Positions 7,305 through 17,568 are shown, counted from the stretch's first letter. The stretch is DNA of 47,847 nucleotides from an uncultured Collinsella sp. (GCA_900761995.1 CAAFEY010000096.1:1-47847); one strand, 5' to 3'. Program-made: numbers and translations. Notes: generated by a model not told the origin, from the letters alone.

Positions 7305-8075
7305 TTACATCAATCCAAAGTGCTTCGCGGCGTTGTAGATGCCGTCGTCGTCCACGGCAGTCGTCACATAGGTCGCCGCAGCTTTCACCGTGTCCTGTGC
7401 GTTGCCCATGGCCACACTCGTGCCCACGGCGGCAAACATCGACAGGTCGTTCTCGCCGTCGCCAAAGGCAATCGCCTCGCTCGCGTCGATACCAAGCCGC
7501 TCGAGCGTCGCCGCCACGCCCAGGTCCTTGCCGCCGTTAGCGGGAATAATGTCGCAGAACAGGTCGCACCAGCGCGTGGTGAGCGAATGCGACACGGCGT
7601 CGGTCACGATATGTTCGTCGGCCGGGTCCACAAAGGCGCAGAACTGGTAGACCGGTGCGTCAAAGGCGTGCTCAAACGGCTCCTCGTGGTAGACGATTCC
7701 CGCGTTGCTGCCAGCCGTCACCACGCGCTCGGACAGGCGGTTCACAAACGAGTTCTCGCCCTGCATGCACAGCGAGTCATAGCGCCCCTGCGCCACCTGG
7801 TCCACAATCACCGCAACGTCGTCCGGATCGATCGGACAGCTGCGGTAAACCCCCTCGGCATCAAAACAGTGCTGACCCGAGAGCGTAATGTACGCATCCC
7901 AGCCCAGGTCGAACAGCCAGTCCGGCATCTGGTAGGTCGGGCGACCCGTGGCGATCACGCATGCGATCCCCTGCTCGTGAAAGCTGTCGAGCACCTGCTG
8001 CGCCGACGCCGGAATCCGGTGGGTCTTAAAGCTCAGCAGCGTGCCGTCGATATCGAAAAACGCGGCTTTGATCAT
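7305..8075 (-). CDS. Cof-type HAD-IIB sugar-phosphate/nucleotide phosphatase
   Basis: A 256-residue soluble hydrolase. Motif I is FFDIDGTLLSF (nucleophile Asp8, acid Asp10), motif II is VIATGRPTYQMP, and motif IV is GDGENDLSMF. The insert between residues ~85 and 190 is the type C2 cap that marks the Cof/IIB subfamily. Such enzymes remove phosphate from sugar phosphates, flavin or pyridoxal compounds; the substrate cannot be told from sequence. It starts 6 bases after the stop of the ABC-F gene, so the two are probably cotranscribed. A GNRA-loop hairpin with a T-rich tail follows. Confidence 0.88.
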   Translation of the reverse strand: MIKAAFFDIDGTLLSFKTHRIPASAQQVLDSFHEQGIACVIATGRPTYQMPDWLFDLGWDAYITLSGQHCFDAEGVYRSCPIDPDDVAVIVDQVAQGRYDSLCMQGENSFVNRLSERVVTAGSNAGIVYHEEPFEHAFDAPVYQFCAFVDPADEHIVTDAVSHSLTTRWCDLFCDIIPANGGKDLGVAATLERLGIDASEAIAFGDGENDLSMFAAVGTSVAMGNAQDTVKAAATYVTTAVDDDGIYNAAKHFGLM

Positions 8076-8081
8076 CCTCGT

Positions 8082-9941
8082 CTACTCCTCGCCCTCGAGC
8101 TTTTCGCTCGCCTCGAGCCACGCCATCTCCAGCTCGTCCATGGCGGCGTGAGCCTCGTCGATCTTTGCCTGCTGCTCGCCGAGCGCCGTGTAGTTGGTGG
8201 GATCGACTTGGGCCATTGCTGCCTCGGCCTCCTCAACGCGGGCGCGCTGCGTCTCCATCTTGCGCTCGAGCGAACTCACCTCGCGGCGGAGCTTCTGGCG
8301 CTCGGCGTTGGAAAGGCCGTTGGGCTGACCGCTCGACTTGGGCTTTTCGGCCGCAGCTGCCGCGGCACCGGTGTCAAACGTGCCGGTCTTGGCGCTCGGC
8401 GCGCCCACGGGCTCGCCCTCGGCGGTGGCGTTGCACAGGCGCAGGTACTGGTCCACGCCACCGGGCATATGCGTCAGGTGGCCGTCGAGCAGCGCCCACT
8501 GCTGGTCGGTCACGCGCTCCATCAAAAAGCGGTCGTGCGTCACCAGGATCAGCGTGCCGGGCCAGCCGTCGAGCAGATCCTCGACAATCGCCAGCATGTC
8601 GGTATCCAGATCGTTGCCGGGCTCGTCCAGGATGAGCACGTTGGGCTCGTCCAGGATTGTCAGTAGCAGCGACAGGCGACGGCGCTGGCCGCCCGAAAGA
8701 TCGCCGATGCGACTCCAGAGCTGCTGCGTCGTAAAGCCCAGACGCTCGCAGAGCTTCTCGGGCGAAGTCTCCTTGCCGTCGATGACGTAGTACTTCTTAT
8801 AGTTGCTGAGCACCTCTCGGATCGTGTCGCCCATGTAGGGTTCGAGCTCCTCGAGCTGCTGCGACAGCACGCCAAAGCGCACTGTCTGGCCAATCTTCAC
8901 GCGGCCGCGCGTGGGTTCAATCTTGCCCTGGATCACGCCGAGCAGCGTCGACTTGCCGGCACCGTTCTCGCCCAAAAGACCATAGCGGTCGCCCGCACCA
9001 ATGAGCCAGGTCACGTCAGAGAGCACCTGCTTGGGCGCGCCATCGGTATCCGCATAGCCGGCGTCCACGTCGACCACATCGATAACCTGCTTGCCCAGGC
9101 GGCTCACGGCCAGGCGCTTGAGCTCCAGCTCGTCACGCACGGGCGGCACGTCGGCGATCAGCTCGCGAGCGGCATCCACGCGAAACTTGGGCTTGGTGGA
9201 ACGAGCCTGGGCACCGCGGCTCAGCCACGCGAGCTCCTTGCGTGCCATGTTGCGACGGCGCTCCTCGGTAACCGCGGCCATGCGGTCGCGCTCCACGCGC
9301 TGCAGGATATATGCGGAGTAACCGCCCTCGAAGGGATCGACCTGGCCGTCGTGGACCTCCCACATACTGGTACAGACCTCGTCCAAGAACCAGCGATCGT
9401 GCGTGACCACGAGCATCGCGCCCTGACCGCGCTGCCAGCGAGCCTTTAAGTGACGCGCGAGCCAGTTGATGGTACGCATGTCCAGGTGGTTGGTGGGCTC
9501 ATCGAGCATGAGCACGTCGTAGTCGCCGATCAGCAGGCGCGCGAGGTCCACGCGACGGCGCTGGCCGCCCGAAAGCTCGCCCACCGTGCCCTCCCAGGGC
9601 ACATCGCTAATGAGGCCGGCCAGAATCTGGCGCGTACGCGGACTCGACGCCCACTCGTACTCGGGCGTGTCGCCCACGACGGCATGATGCACGGTGTCGG
9701 TATCGACCAGGTTGTCCTTTTGGCCGAGCAAACCGATCGTTGTGTCGCGACGGTGCGTCACGCGGCCGTCGTCGGGCTCCAGCGTGCCGGCGAGCACGCT
9801 CAGCAGCGTCGACTTGCCGTCGCCGTTTTTGCCGACGATGCCAATACGGTCACCCTCGCCCACGCCGAGCGTCACGCTATCGAAAATATGCTTGGTGGGA
9901 AACTCTAGGCTGATGGAATCGCATCCCAAAAGAATCGCCAT
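8082..9941 (-). CDS. ABC-F family ATPase (Uup-like)
   Basis: A 619-residue soluble protein with two ABC nucleotide-binding domains and no membrane segment. Domain 1 has GKNGDGKST, LSGGQRRRVDLARLL and LMLDEPTNHLD. Domain 2 has GENGAGKST, LSGGQRRRLSLL and LILDEPGNDLD. An interdomain linker and a C-terminal coiled coil (last ~85 residues) match the Uup branch. Such proteins act on the ribosome exit site or on stalled complexes, and some confer antibiotic resistance. I see nothing that specifies resistance. The ATG at 9941 follows AAGGAGCAGGGCAT; the longer frame has no ribosome site. Confidence 0.9.
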   Translation of the reverse strand: MAILLGCDSISLEFPTKHIFDSVTLGVGEGDRIGIVGKNGDGKSTLLSVLAGTLEPDDGRVTHRRDTTIGLLGQKDNLVDTDTVHHAVVGDTPEYEWASSPRTRQILAGLISDVPWEGTVGELSGGQRRRVDLARLLIGDYDVLMLDEPTNHLDMRTINWLARHLKARWQRGQGAMLVVTHDRWFLDEVCTSMWEVHDGQVDPFEGGYSAYILQRVERDRMAAVTEERRRNMARKELAWLSRGAQARSTKPKFRVDAARELIADVPPVRDELELKRLAVSRLGKQVIDVVDVDAGYADTDGAPKQVLSDVTWLIGAGDRYGLLGENGAGKSTLLGVIQGKIEPTRGRVKIGQTVRFGVLSQQLEELEPYMGDTIREVLSNYKKYYVIDGKETSPEKLCERLGFTTQQLWSRIGDLSGGQRRRLSLLLTILDEPNVLILDEPGNDLDTDMLAIVEDLLDGWPGTLILVTHDRFLMERVTDQQWALLDGHLTHMPGGVDQYLRLCNATAEGEPVGAPSAKTGTFDTGAAAAAAEKPKSSGQPNGLSNAERQKLRREVSSLERKMETQRARVEEAEAAMAQVDPTNYTALGEQQAKIDEAHAAMDELEMAWLEASEKLEGEE

Positions 9942-10010
9942 ATGCCCTGCTCCTTCGTAGAAATTCAACGTTGTCCATGATAGCAGCGAAAAGGCGGGTC
10001 GCACACGACA

Positions 10011-10049
10011 CAAAAAGGCGGGCCATCTCCCGCAAGAGATGACCCGCCT
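10011..10049 (-). terminator. Intrinsic terminator of the pst operon
   Basis: On the minus strand AGGCGGGTCATCTC pairs with GAGATGGCCCGCCT (one G·U) and is followed directly by a T-tract (plus positions 10012-10016). A second GC hairpin, CCCGCGG/CCGCGGG, lies at 10061-10086, between pstB and this one. Confidence 0.85.
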
Positions 10050-10104
10050 CTCCAATCAGTCCCGCGGCGACCGTGGCCACCGCGGGCCTCAAGCATGTCC
10101 CGGA

Positions 10105-10973
<869 letters not shown>

Positions 10974-10977
<4 letters not shown>

Positions 10978-11900
10978 TCGGCCGTCATCTTCCTTGCCAG
11001 TTGCTTGCCCACAATGCGGGCGATTACGTTAAACAGCAGCACACAGATCATCAGCAGTGCCGCGGTGCCCCAGACAATCTGCTGGGCCTCGGGGCTGCCC
11101 TCGCCATAGATCTTGTAGATGTGCACGGCGAGCGACTCGCCGGGGCGGAACACGTTCCAGGCGCAGGTGGGGCTCGACAGGTTAAAGCTCAAGAAGTTCA
11201 GGCGAACCGGCGAGCTCATACCCGAGGTAAAAAGCAGTGCTGCGGCCTCGCCAAACACACGGCCGGCCGAAAGCACGATGCCGGTCACGATGGCGGGCAT
11301 GGCCTCGGGGATTAGGATGTGCAGCGTGGCCTCCCAGCGGGTGAGGCCCATGGCCAGGCACGCATCGCGCTGGGCCTGCGGCACGTCCTCGAGCGCCTGC
11401 TGAATCACGCGCACCAGGATGGGGATGTTGAACATGGTGAGCGCGACGGCGCCGGAGATGATGGAGTACTTCCAGCCCAGCTGTACCGAGAACACCAGAA
11501 AGCCGAACATGCCGACGACGATGGAAGGCAGCGAGGACAGCGTCTCGATGGCGGTGGAGGCGATGTCGCGGATAGGGCCGTCCGGCGCGTACTCAACCAG
11601 GAAGACCGCGCCGCCCAGACTGATGGGCACCGAGATGACCAGAGTAATCAACAGCAGGTAGAACGAGTCGAACAGCTGGTAGAACACGCCGCCCTGGGTT
11701 CCGTTGGCGCGCGACGGCTCCGTGAGAAAGCCCGGTTTGAACAGCGTCGAGATGCCCTCGAACAGGATGTAGGCCACCATGGAGATGACGATGAGCATGA
11801 CGATGGCGACGATCGCCGTCAACACGCCCGTGGCGAAGCGGTCCTGCTTTTGGACACGCCCGAGCCTCGCCTCGTCGATGTGGATACGCGTGCTAGCCAC
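10974..11900 (-). CDS. pstA: Phosphate ABC transporter permease PstA
   Basis: A 308-residue inner-membrane permease with about six helices. GRVFGEAAALLFTSG holds the cytoplasmic EAA-like coupling segment and lies after ARDACLAMGLTRWE-type sequence (here QRDACLAMGLTRWEATLH), as in other PstA proteins. With PstC it forms the phosphate channel. The start is a GTG at 11900 inside the end of pstC (8-base overlap), and the stop overlaps the pstB start. Both overlaps support one polycistronic message. A large periplasm-facing loop follows the first helix. Confidence 0.94.
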
Positions 11901-12801
11901 GAGCCTTCGCCCCCTTGCGGCCGATAAGGTTGATGATCAGGATGAAGATGAGACTCATGCCCATCAGCAGCAGACCGAGTGCCCACAGGACGTCGTCCTG
12001 GGCCGAGCCCTCGGCGTAGACCGCCATGGACGTGGTGAGCGTGGTGGTGATGGTGGACGCCGGCGACAGCAGCGACGTCGGCATGGCCTCGATGCCGCCG
12101 ATAACCATGCGCACGGCGAGCGTCTCGCCAAAGGCGCGGGTCATACCAAGGATGACCGCGGTCATGAGCGACGGCATGGCGGACTTGAGCACTACGTGCC
12201 AGATGGTCTGCCAGCGGGTGTAGCCCAGCGCGAGCGAGCCCTGACGGTAGCTGTCGGGCACGGCACGCAGGCCATCGACCGAAAGCGTGGTCATAGTCGG
12301 CAGGATCATGACGGCCAGCACGATGGCGCCGGGCAAGATGCCCAGACCCGTACTCACGTGGAAAACGCTCTTCATAAGGCCGACGACCACGTGAAAGCCA
12401 ATCAGGCCAAAGACGACCGAGGGAATGCCGGTCAAAAGCTCAATAAGCGGCTGAAAGATCTTGGAGCCAAACTTAGGCTGAATCTCGACCGCAAAGATGG
12501 CAGAGCCGATGGCGATGGGCAGCGCGATGAGCGTGGAGAGCACCATGACCGCAAACGAGGTGACAATCAGGGGCAGGGCGCCGGTATAGGGCAGGCCGTT
12601 TTCGGCCGTGTTGGCCAGGTCCCACTTGGTACCGGTGAAAAACTCGACGACCGAGACGCCGTCCTTAACGAAAGCCGAGAGGCCCTTTTGAGCGACCATG
12701 AAGATGAGCGCGGCAACAACAAGCGTCACGAGCGCTACGCACGCGCCCGTGACGCCCAAGCCCACGTTCTCAAGGTCGCGCTTTGGCAGCTGTTTTGCCA
12801 T
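11893..12801 (-). CDS. pstC: Phosphate ABC transporter permease PstC
   Basis: A 302-residue permease with about six membrane helices, the first at residues ~20-45. It carries LALGYTRWQTIWHVVL and TRAFGETLAVRMVIGG, the coupling-helix region typical of PstC. It pairs with PstA to pass phosphate delivered by PstS. The ATG at 12801 follows GGAAAGG. It starts 25 bases after pstS and overlaps pstA. Confidence 0.95.
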   Translation of the reverse strand: MAKQLPKRDLENVGLGVTGACVALVTLVVAALIFMVAQKGLSAFVKDGVSVVEFFTGTKWDLANTAENGLPYTGALPLIVTSFAVMVLSTLIALPIAIGSAIFAVEIQPKFGSKIFQPLIELLTGIPSVVFGLIGFHVVVGLMKSVFHVSTGLGILPGAIVLAVMILPTMTTLSVDGLRAVPDSYRQGSLALGYTRWQTIWHVVLKSAMPSLMTAVILGMTRAFGETLAVRMVIGGIEAMPTSLLSPASTITTTLTTSMAVYAEGSAQDDVLWALGLLLMGMSLIFILIINLIGRKGAKARG

Positions 12802-12826
12802 TGCAAACCTTTCCGGGGGCGATTAC

Positions 12827-13768
12827 TTATTTAGCGGAAACCTTGCCGCTGGCGTCCTTGACGACCTTCATGGCAGAGACGGGGATGAAGCCCTGCTCCT
12901 CGACGAGCTTGCCCTGGACATCGTCGGAAAGCATGAAGTCGAGGAAAGCCTTGGTGGCATCGTCGGCGTCCTTGGAGCAGTACATGTGCTCGGTAGCCCA
13001 GATCTTGAAGGAGTCGTCGGTAACGTTCTCGCTCTTGGGCTCGACGCCCTCGACCTTGATGGCGTTGAACTTGGAATCATCGAAGTGCGAGAAGTCGAGG
13101 TAGGAGATGGCGTTGTCGGTGCTGGCGATCTGAGTCTGGACGTCGCCGGACTTGTCGAGCTCGGCGTCGCCCTTAAAGTCGACAGCCTCGTCGCCAAAGA
13201 CGGCAGCCTCGAAGGTGGCGCGGGTACCGGAGCCAGCCTTGCGGTTGAGGACGACGATGGTGGCATCGTCGCCGCCGACCTCCTTCCAGTTGGTGATCTG
13301 GCCGGAGAAGATGCCCTTGAGCTGCTCGAGGGACAGATCGTCGACCTTGACGTTCTTGGAGACAACAGGACCCATGCCCACGACAGCAACCTCGTGGTCG
13401 ACGAGGTTCTTGACCTGGTCGGCCTCGAGCTTGGTCTCGGCAAAGACGTCGGAGTTACCGATGGTGACGGTGCCGGCGGCCACAGCGGTCAGGCCCTTGC
13501 CCGAACCGTTGCCCGAACCGGAGATGGAGACGTCGGGGTTGGCGTCCATGAACTTCTCGGCAGCAGCCTCGACGAGGGCCTGGAACGAGGAGGCGCCGTC
13601 GTAGGTCACCTCGCCGGAGACGGACTCGGCAGCGGCAGCGGCGCTACCCTTGTCGGCGGCGTCGGAAGTGTTGGAGCCACCGCAACCAACAAGGCCGAGA
13701 CCGACGATGCTGGCAAGACCACCAGCGAGGCCGAGGAACTGACGACGAGAATAAGCCTGATCGAGCAT
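12827..13768 (-). CDS. pstS: Phosphate-binding lipoprotein PstS
   Basis: A 313-residue substrate-binding protein. The N-terminus MLDQAYSRRQFLGLAGG has a twin-arginine (RRQFLG) motif, and LVGC with Cys29 forms a lipobox, so it is probably exported folded by Tat and lipid-anchored. GSGNGSGKGL and RKAGSGTRATFE are the phosphate-binding loops of the PstS family. I chose the ATG at 13768, after GAAAGGAAGATC, because a longer frame would put 11 residues before the signal peptide. As the first gene of pstSCAB it likely has the main promoter; I could not define a Pho box in the 200 bases upstream. Confidence 0.95.
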   Translation of the reverse strand: MLDQAYSRRQFLGLAGGLASIVGLGLVGCGGSNTSDAADKGSAAAAAESVSGEVTYDGASSFQALVEAAAEKFMDANPDVSISGSGNGSGKGLTAVAAGTVTIGNSDVFAETKLEADQVKNLVDHEVAVVGMGPVVSKNVKVDDLSLEQLKGIFSGQITNWKEVGGDDATIVVLNRKAGSGTRATFEAAVFGDEAVDFKGDAELDKSGDVQTQIASTDNAISYLDFSHFDDSKFNAIKVEGVEPKSENVTDDSFKIWATEHMYCSKDADDATKAFLDFMLSDDVQGKLVEEQGFIPVSAMKVVKDASGKVSAK

Positions 13769-13976
13769 GATCTTCCTTTCATACATGCGACTCGCGGGCA
13801 CCCTGCCCGCTTTGCTGTTTGGAAAGATACGGCCCCGATCGGGCGACGGCCGCGTTATCTGCGGTTTCTTACGGGCTATTGATAGACCCTTACCGCAAGC
13901 TCTGCCCAGCCTTTACAAACGGATAACAATCCAGCGCAGAACATGGCACACCTTTTACACCAGAGGAAGGCAGTTG
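13769..13976 (-). other. pstS upstream region
   Basis: This stretch should carry the pst promoter on the minus strand. I see no clear -35/-10 pair, Pho box or gene in it. Confidence 0.4.
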
Positions 13977-14047
13977 TTGGGGACGTTCTTAAACGACTAG
14001 TCGTTGGGGACGTTCTTGTTTGACTAGTCATTTAAGAACGTCCCCAA
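13977..14047. repeat. Inverted-repeat cluster of the TTGGGGACGTTCTT family
   Basis: TTGGGGACGTTCTTAAA at 13977-13993 is repeated, perfectly inverted, at 14031-14047. A variant, TTGGGGACGTTCTTGTTTG, lies between them from 14004. The units are separated by GACTAGTC. The first 26 bases recur exactly at 27190-27215. Confidence 0.75.
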
Positions 14048-14080
14048 GGACTACCTTGGAAACCCCGCAGGTTGAGCATA

Positions 14081-14229
14081 AGCCAGCGAAAACGCCCCTA
14101 AGCGAGCAAGGTGACGTGAAAGAGGAGGGAAGCGTACTTTTGTACGCGACCGACGATTGAACGTCAGATTGCCGCTTGGGGGCGTTTGCAGCGTCGAGCT
14201 GTTACGCGGTTTGGTAAAACCGCGTAACC
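14081..14229 (-). repeat. Structured element, copy 1, abutting the pepV stop codon
   Basis: Read from the pepV side it holds a hairpin with 12-bp arms (14201-14228), then a long interrupted stem. AAACGCCCCTAAGCG (14090-14104) pairs with 14173-14187. Inside are the conserved motifs CAAGGTGACGTGAAA and GATTGAACGTCAGATTG and a variable tip hairpin (GCGTAC/GTACGC). Copies 2 and 3 are at 24156-24327 and 27280-27450. No T-tract follows, so it is not a simple terminator. Confidence 0.75.
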
Positions 14230-15666
14230 CTAAAGCTCTAATTCATTCAAACGGAGGATCGCAACAATATAGATCTTGAGCGCTTGTTTGAGCTGTTCCT
14301 CGTTGGCGCACTCGTTGGGGCCGTGCATCTGGCCGCCCCATGCGGGCAGCTCCAGACCGGTCTCCTCGGGGCCAAACGACACGGCGCGGGCAAAGTTGCG
14401 CGCGTACGTGCCGCCGCCCATGGCAAAAGGCTCGGCGTGCTTGCCGGTGAACTCGTTATAGGTATCGATAAGCGCCTTCACGGCCGGATCGTCGGCAGAC
14501 ACCGAGAACGGCACCTTTGCATGACCCAGGCGACACGTCATGTCAAAGCGCCCCACGAGCGGCTCGAGCTGCTCGCGGATGGTATCGGCGCTCGTGCTAT
14601 CAGGGAAACGCACGTCGATGACCTGCTCGATATGGCCATCCACCACGCGGATGACGCCGGGGTTGCAGGTGAGCGGGCCAAACGCCGGGCTCGTCGCGTC
14701 GATACCCAGGCCGCGACCATAGGCGTCCGCATGCACAAAGGCCAAAAACTTGACAAACTCGTGCTCGGCAGGCGTCAGCAGGCGCTCGCCGCGGGCACCA
14801 AACGCGTCCTCGGCCTCGCGCAGATACGACACGATCAGGCCGACGGCATTGATCGTCCCCTCGGGCATCGAGGCGTGACCGCCAATACCGTGGGCGAAAA
14901 TCTGCACATGACCATTGTCGAGAGCCGTGATCTCCAGGCGGTCAGCATTCTCGACCGGCGCCGGCAGCTCATCGGCGGCAATCGCGAGCTCGCAGATGGA
15001 CTGCGACGGAATGGCATTGCTCGCCTCGGCGCCGCTCCACGACACGATGCGCCCGCCGTCGATCTTGGGACTCACGAACGTCGCCCCAAACTGGCCCTTC
15101 TCGGCATTGCAGACCGGGAACTCGGCATCGGGCGTAAACAGAAAGTCGGGGTTCGCGTGGTTCTCCAGATAATGGTGAACGTCGGACATGCCCACTTCCT
15201 CATCGCAGCCCAGCAACGCGCGGAAGGTATAGCGCGGCACAATGCCGTGTTTGAGCAGATAAGCGCCAGCGTAGAGCGACAGCACCGCCGGGCCCTTGTC
15301 GTCAATCACGCCGCGGCCGAGCAGCCAGCCCTCGCGACGCTCCATCGCAAACGGGTCGGTGTTCCAACCGGGGCCAGCGGGTACCACGTCCACATGGCAG
15401 ATAGTCGCGAGCTGCTTATCGCCGCGGCCCGGAATATCGGCGATTCCCACAAAGCCCTCGTCATCGCTCGTCTGGTAGCCGAGCTTTTGCGCGATACCGA
15501 GCGCGCAATCGAGCGCATCACGGACCGGGCGGCCAAACGGCGCACCGGGCTCCGCATCGGCAGCAACGGCCACGGACGGATAGCTCACCAGCTGCTCGAT
15601 ATCGGCGACGACATCTTCCCAGACCTCGTCAACATACTCGGCAACGCTCTGCTCCACCTGATTCAT
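14230..15666 (-). CDS. pepV: PepV-type M20 dipeptidase
   Basis: A 478-residue cytosolic zinc peptidase. Metal and catalytic motifs are ICHVDVVPAGPGW (His, Asp), GRGVIDDKGPAVLSLYAG (bridging Asp), GCDEEVGMSDVHHYL (Glu-Glu) and FTPDAEFPVCNAEKG (Asp). NGHVQIFAHGIGGHASMPEG comes from the lid domain. It would split dipeptides, such as beta-Ala-His-like or Xaa-Ala substrates, taken up by the cell. The ATG at 15666 follows TAAGGAGGTCGTCC; the longer frame has no such site. It lies 54 bases after the HAD phosphatase gene and is probably cotranscribed. Its TAG stop is fused to the structured element. Confidence 0.9.
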   Translation of the reverse strand: MNQVEQSVAEYVDEVWEDVVADIEQLVSYPSVAVAADAEPGAPFGRPVRDALDCALGIAQKLGYQTSDDEGFVGIADIPGRGDKQLATICHVDVVPAGPGWNTDPFAMERREGWLLGRGVIDDKGPAVLSLYAGAYLLKHGIVPRYTFRALLGCDEEVGMSDVHHYLENHANPDFLFTPDAEFPVCNAEKGQFGATFVSPKIDGGRIVSWSGAEASNAIPSQSICELAIAADELPAPVENADRLEITALDNGHVQIFAHGIGGHASMPEGTINAVGLIVSYLREAEDAFGARGERLLTPAEHEFVKFLAFVHADAYGRGLGIDATSPAFGPLTCNPGVIRVVDGHIEQVIDVRFPDSTSADTIREQLEPLVGRFDMTCRLGHAKVPFSVSADDPAVKALIDTYNEFTGKHAEPFAMGGGTYARNFARAVSFGPEETGLELPAWGGQMHGPNECANEEQLKQALKIYIVAILRLNELEL

Positions 15667-15720
15667 GGACGACCTCCTTACCAATGAGCGACGGGTACGC
15701 CCGTCCCTCACATCACATAC

Positions 15721-16383
15721 TTATATAGCGAAAAGTTTAGCAAGCTCGGCCACCGAGTGCACCACTGCATCGGCACCCGCCGCCTCGTGCTCGCCCGGCG
15801 CCGCCGCGCCCGAATAGATACCAATGCACGGCACGCTCATCGCGTGCGCGCCCTCGACGTCGTTAAAGCGATCGCCGATCATCACGGCATCGCCCGCCGT
15901 CGCACCGAGCTCTGCCAGGGCATCGCGGACCGAATCGGCCTTGGTCTCGCGCCCCTGCGGCGGATTCATGCCAACCACCGCCTCAAACTGCGAAAGCCCC
16001 AGCTCGCCCACCATGTCGATGCACTTCGCCTCCATGCGCGACGTCGCCACGGCCATACGCTTGCCCTGAGCGGCCAACCCATCCAGCAGCGCGGGGATTC
16101 CATCGAACACGGGATACTCTTCCGGTCCCAGCTCATCAAAAAAGGCACGGTACTCGTCAGCCGCCACAAGCGACTCCTCGCGGGAGAAGCCATAAAAGTC
16201 GTGAAAGCTCTTCCACAGGGGCGGCCCGATCATGCGGCGCAGGTCACCCATCTGCGCCTCGGAAAACCCGCGCGCGGCCAACGTCTTGCGCGTCGAGGTC
16301 ATCACCGCCCGGCCCGTATCTGCCACCGTGCCATCGAAATCAAACAGCACGACCGGCCGTTTGCCTATCTCCAACGCCTCCAT
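15721..16383 (-). CDS. HAD-IA phosphatase (phosphoglycolate phosphatase-like)
   Basis: A 220-residue soluble phosphatase. Motif I is VVLFDFDGTVADTG, motif II is MAVATSRMEAK, and motif IV is VMIGDRFNDVEGA. A helical C1 cap between residues ~20 and 85 places it with the Gph/PgmB-like branch. The substrate is not evident. I took the ATG at 16383, which follows GAGGAATGCC at proper spacing; ATG 16389 is too close to that site and the further upstream start is a GTG without one. It is divergent from the degV gene across a short control region with dyads. Confidence 0.85.
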   Translation of the reverse strand: MEALEIGKRPVVLFDFDGTVADTGRAVMTSTRKTLAARGFSEAQMGDLRRMIGPPLWKSFHDFYGFSREESLVAADEYRAFFDELGPEEYPVFDGIPALLDGLAAQGKRMAVATSRMEAKCIDMVGELGLSQFEAVVGMNPPQGRETKADSVRDALAELGATAGDAVMIGDRFNDVEGAHAMSVPCIGIYSGAAAPGEHEAAGADAVVHSVAELAKLFAI

Positions 16384-16431
16384 CGGCATTCCTCTTCCCC
16401 AGTTGACGATTTCCACACCGACACTTCAAAC

Positions 16432-16483
16432 TGTTGACTATTCAACAATTGAACCTAAAAATGTGGAACGACTCCACTATACT
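16432..16483 (+). promoter_or_regulatory. Dyad-rich control region between HAD and degV genes
   Basis: TGTTGA-CTAT-TCAACA (16432-16447) and GTGGA-ACGAC-TCCAC (16463-16477) are perfect dyads. TATACT at 16478-16483 is a possible -10 box for degV. I see no well-spaced -35. Confidence 0.35.
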
Positions 16484-16539
16484 TGTCGCACTTTGCTCTC
16501 AGAAGGCGGCGCTGCCGCGCCCCAACGAAAGGTGCAATT

Positions 16540-17400
16540 ATGTCTTTTGCCATCATAACCGACTCCACGTCGGACATCTCCCCCGCCCGCGCCCAAGAGC
16601 TCGGCATTTACGTCATTCCGCTGCATGTGATTATCGAAGGCGAGGACCTGCTCGACCAGGTACAGATCACCGCCCAGGAGTACGTCGCCCGCATGGCCGG
16701 CTCCGAGCAGCTGCCGCATACCTCGCAGCCGAGTGCCGGCGAGTTCAAGGCGCTGTTTGACCGCGTGCGCGCCGATGGCCACGACAACGCGATCTTTATC
16801 TCGCTGTGCAGCGAGTGGTCCGCCTGCTATTCCAATGCATGCCTGGTCGCCGAGACCCACGAGCTCGACGTGCGCTGCATCGATTCGCGCACCGGCTCGG
16901 GTGCCGAGGGCCTGCTGGTGGAGTACGCGCTCGCCATGCGCGAGGACGGCCGCAGCCTGGACGAGACCGAGGCACAGATCCGCGCGACCCTGCCCGACGC
17001 GCACCTGCTGCTGATTCCCCGCACGCTCGAGAACCTCGTTAAGAACGGCCGCGCGCCCAAGCTCGCCGGCCAGCTCACGCAGATGCTCAATATTCGCCTG
17101 GCCGTTTCGCCGGAGTGGCAGTCGGGCGAGATCAAGGCCATCAAGAAGGGCCGCGGCGCCAAGCGCATCGTCGCCAACACCATGGCAGACTGCCTCGCGT
17201 TTTTGGCCGAGCATCCGGGCTCCAGCGTGCGCGTGCTCACGACCGGTGCCGCCGAGGAGCAGGAGCTTGTCGACGAGGCGCTCGCAGGCCAGGACTACGT
17301 AGACGCCGGCACCGGCCCCATCGGCTGCACCATCGCCACCCATGTAGGCATCGACGCCATCGCCATCAGCTACTGCCCCCGCTACCAGCCCACCCACTAG
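16540..17400 (+). CDS. DegV-family fatty-acid-binding protein (FakB-like)
   Basis: A 286-residue protein with the DegV signature: IITDSTSDIS near the start, HTSQPSAGEF near residue 60, and a long lipid-binding groove. Family members bind a fatty acid and present it to the FakA kinase for phospholipid synthesis; fakA is not in this window. The ATG at 16540 follows GAAAGGTGCAATT. The C-terminus ATHVGIDAIAISYCP is the usual GPG-like end region. A palindromic repeat with a T-run begins 10 bases after the stop and may end its transcript. A second, diverged DegV protein is encoded at 34925-35815. Confidence 0.9.
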   Translation: MSFAIITDSTSDISPARAQELGIYVIPLHVIIEGEDLLDQVQITAQEYVARMAGSEQLPHTSQPSAGEFKALFDRVRADGHDNAIFISLCSEWSACYSNACLVAETHELDVRCIDSRTGSGAEGLLVEYALAMREDGRSLDETEAQIRATLPDAHLLLIPRTLENLVKNGRAPKLAGQLTQMLNIRLAVSPEWQSGEIKAIKKGRGAKRIVANTMADCLAFLAEHPGSSVRVLTTGAAEEQELVDEALAGQDYVDAGTGPIGCTIATHVGIDAIAISYCPRYQPTH

Positions 17401-17409
17401 GAGCACTTT

Positions 17410-17480
17410 CATCACTTGCGGTGAAATAGGGACTGTTTTTAGCTCATCAGCCGCCAATCAAACCCTATTCCACCGCAACT
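17410..17480 (+). repeat. 71-bp palindromic repeat, left copy (also a likely terminator for degV)
   Basis: TTGCGGTGAAATAGGG (17416-17431) pairs with CCCTATTCCACCGCAA (17463-17478), with one mismatch, and is followed by T6 (17480-17485). A second copy in the same orientation, matching at 65 of 71 positions, is at 20971-21041. Together they bracket the MITE-like element and the primase-helicase gene. Confidence 0.85.
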
Positions 17481-17568
17481 TTTTTGCTGCGCCATCCATA
17501 TGCAAGATATGCTGGCGATCGGCGCATTCCCAGCTGTTTGAGGGAGCTTCGACTAGCCCCCGACGATA

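Noticed and set aside
14201..14228. End hairpin as a simple intrinsic terminator
   Set aside because: The hairpin is strong but no T-tract follows on the minus strand, and the conserved downstream structure in three copies calls for another explanation.
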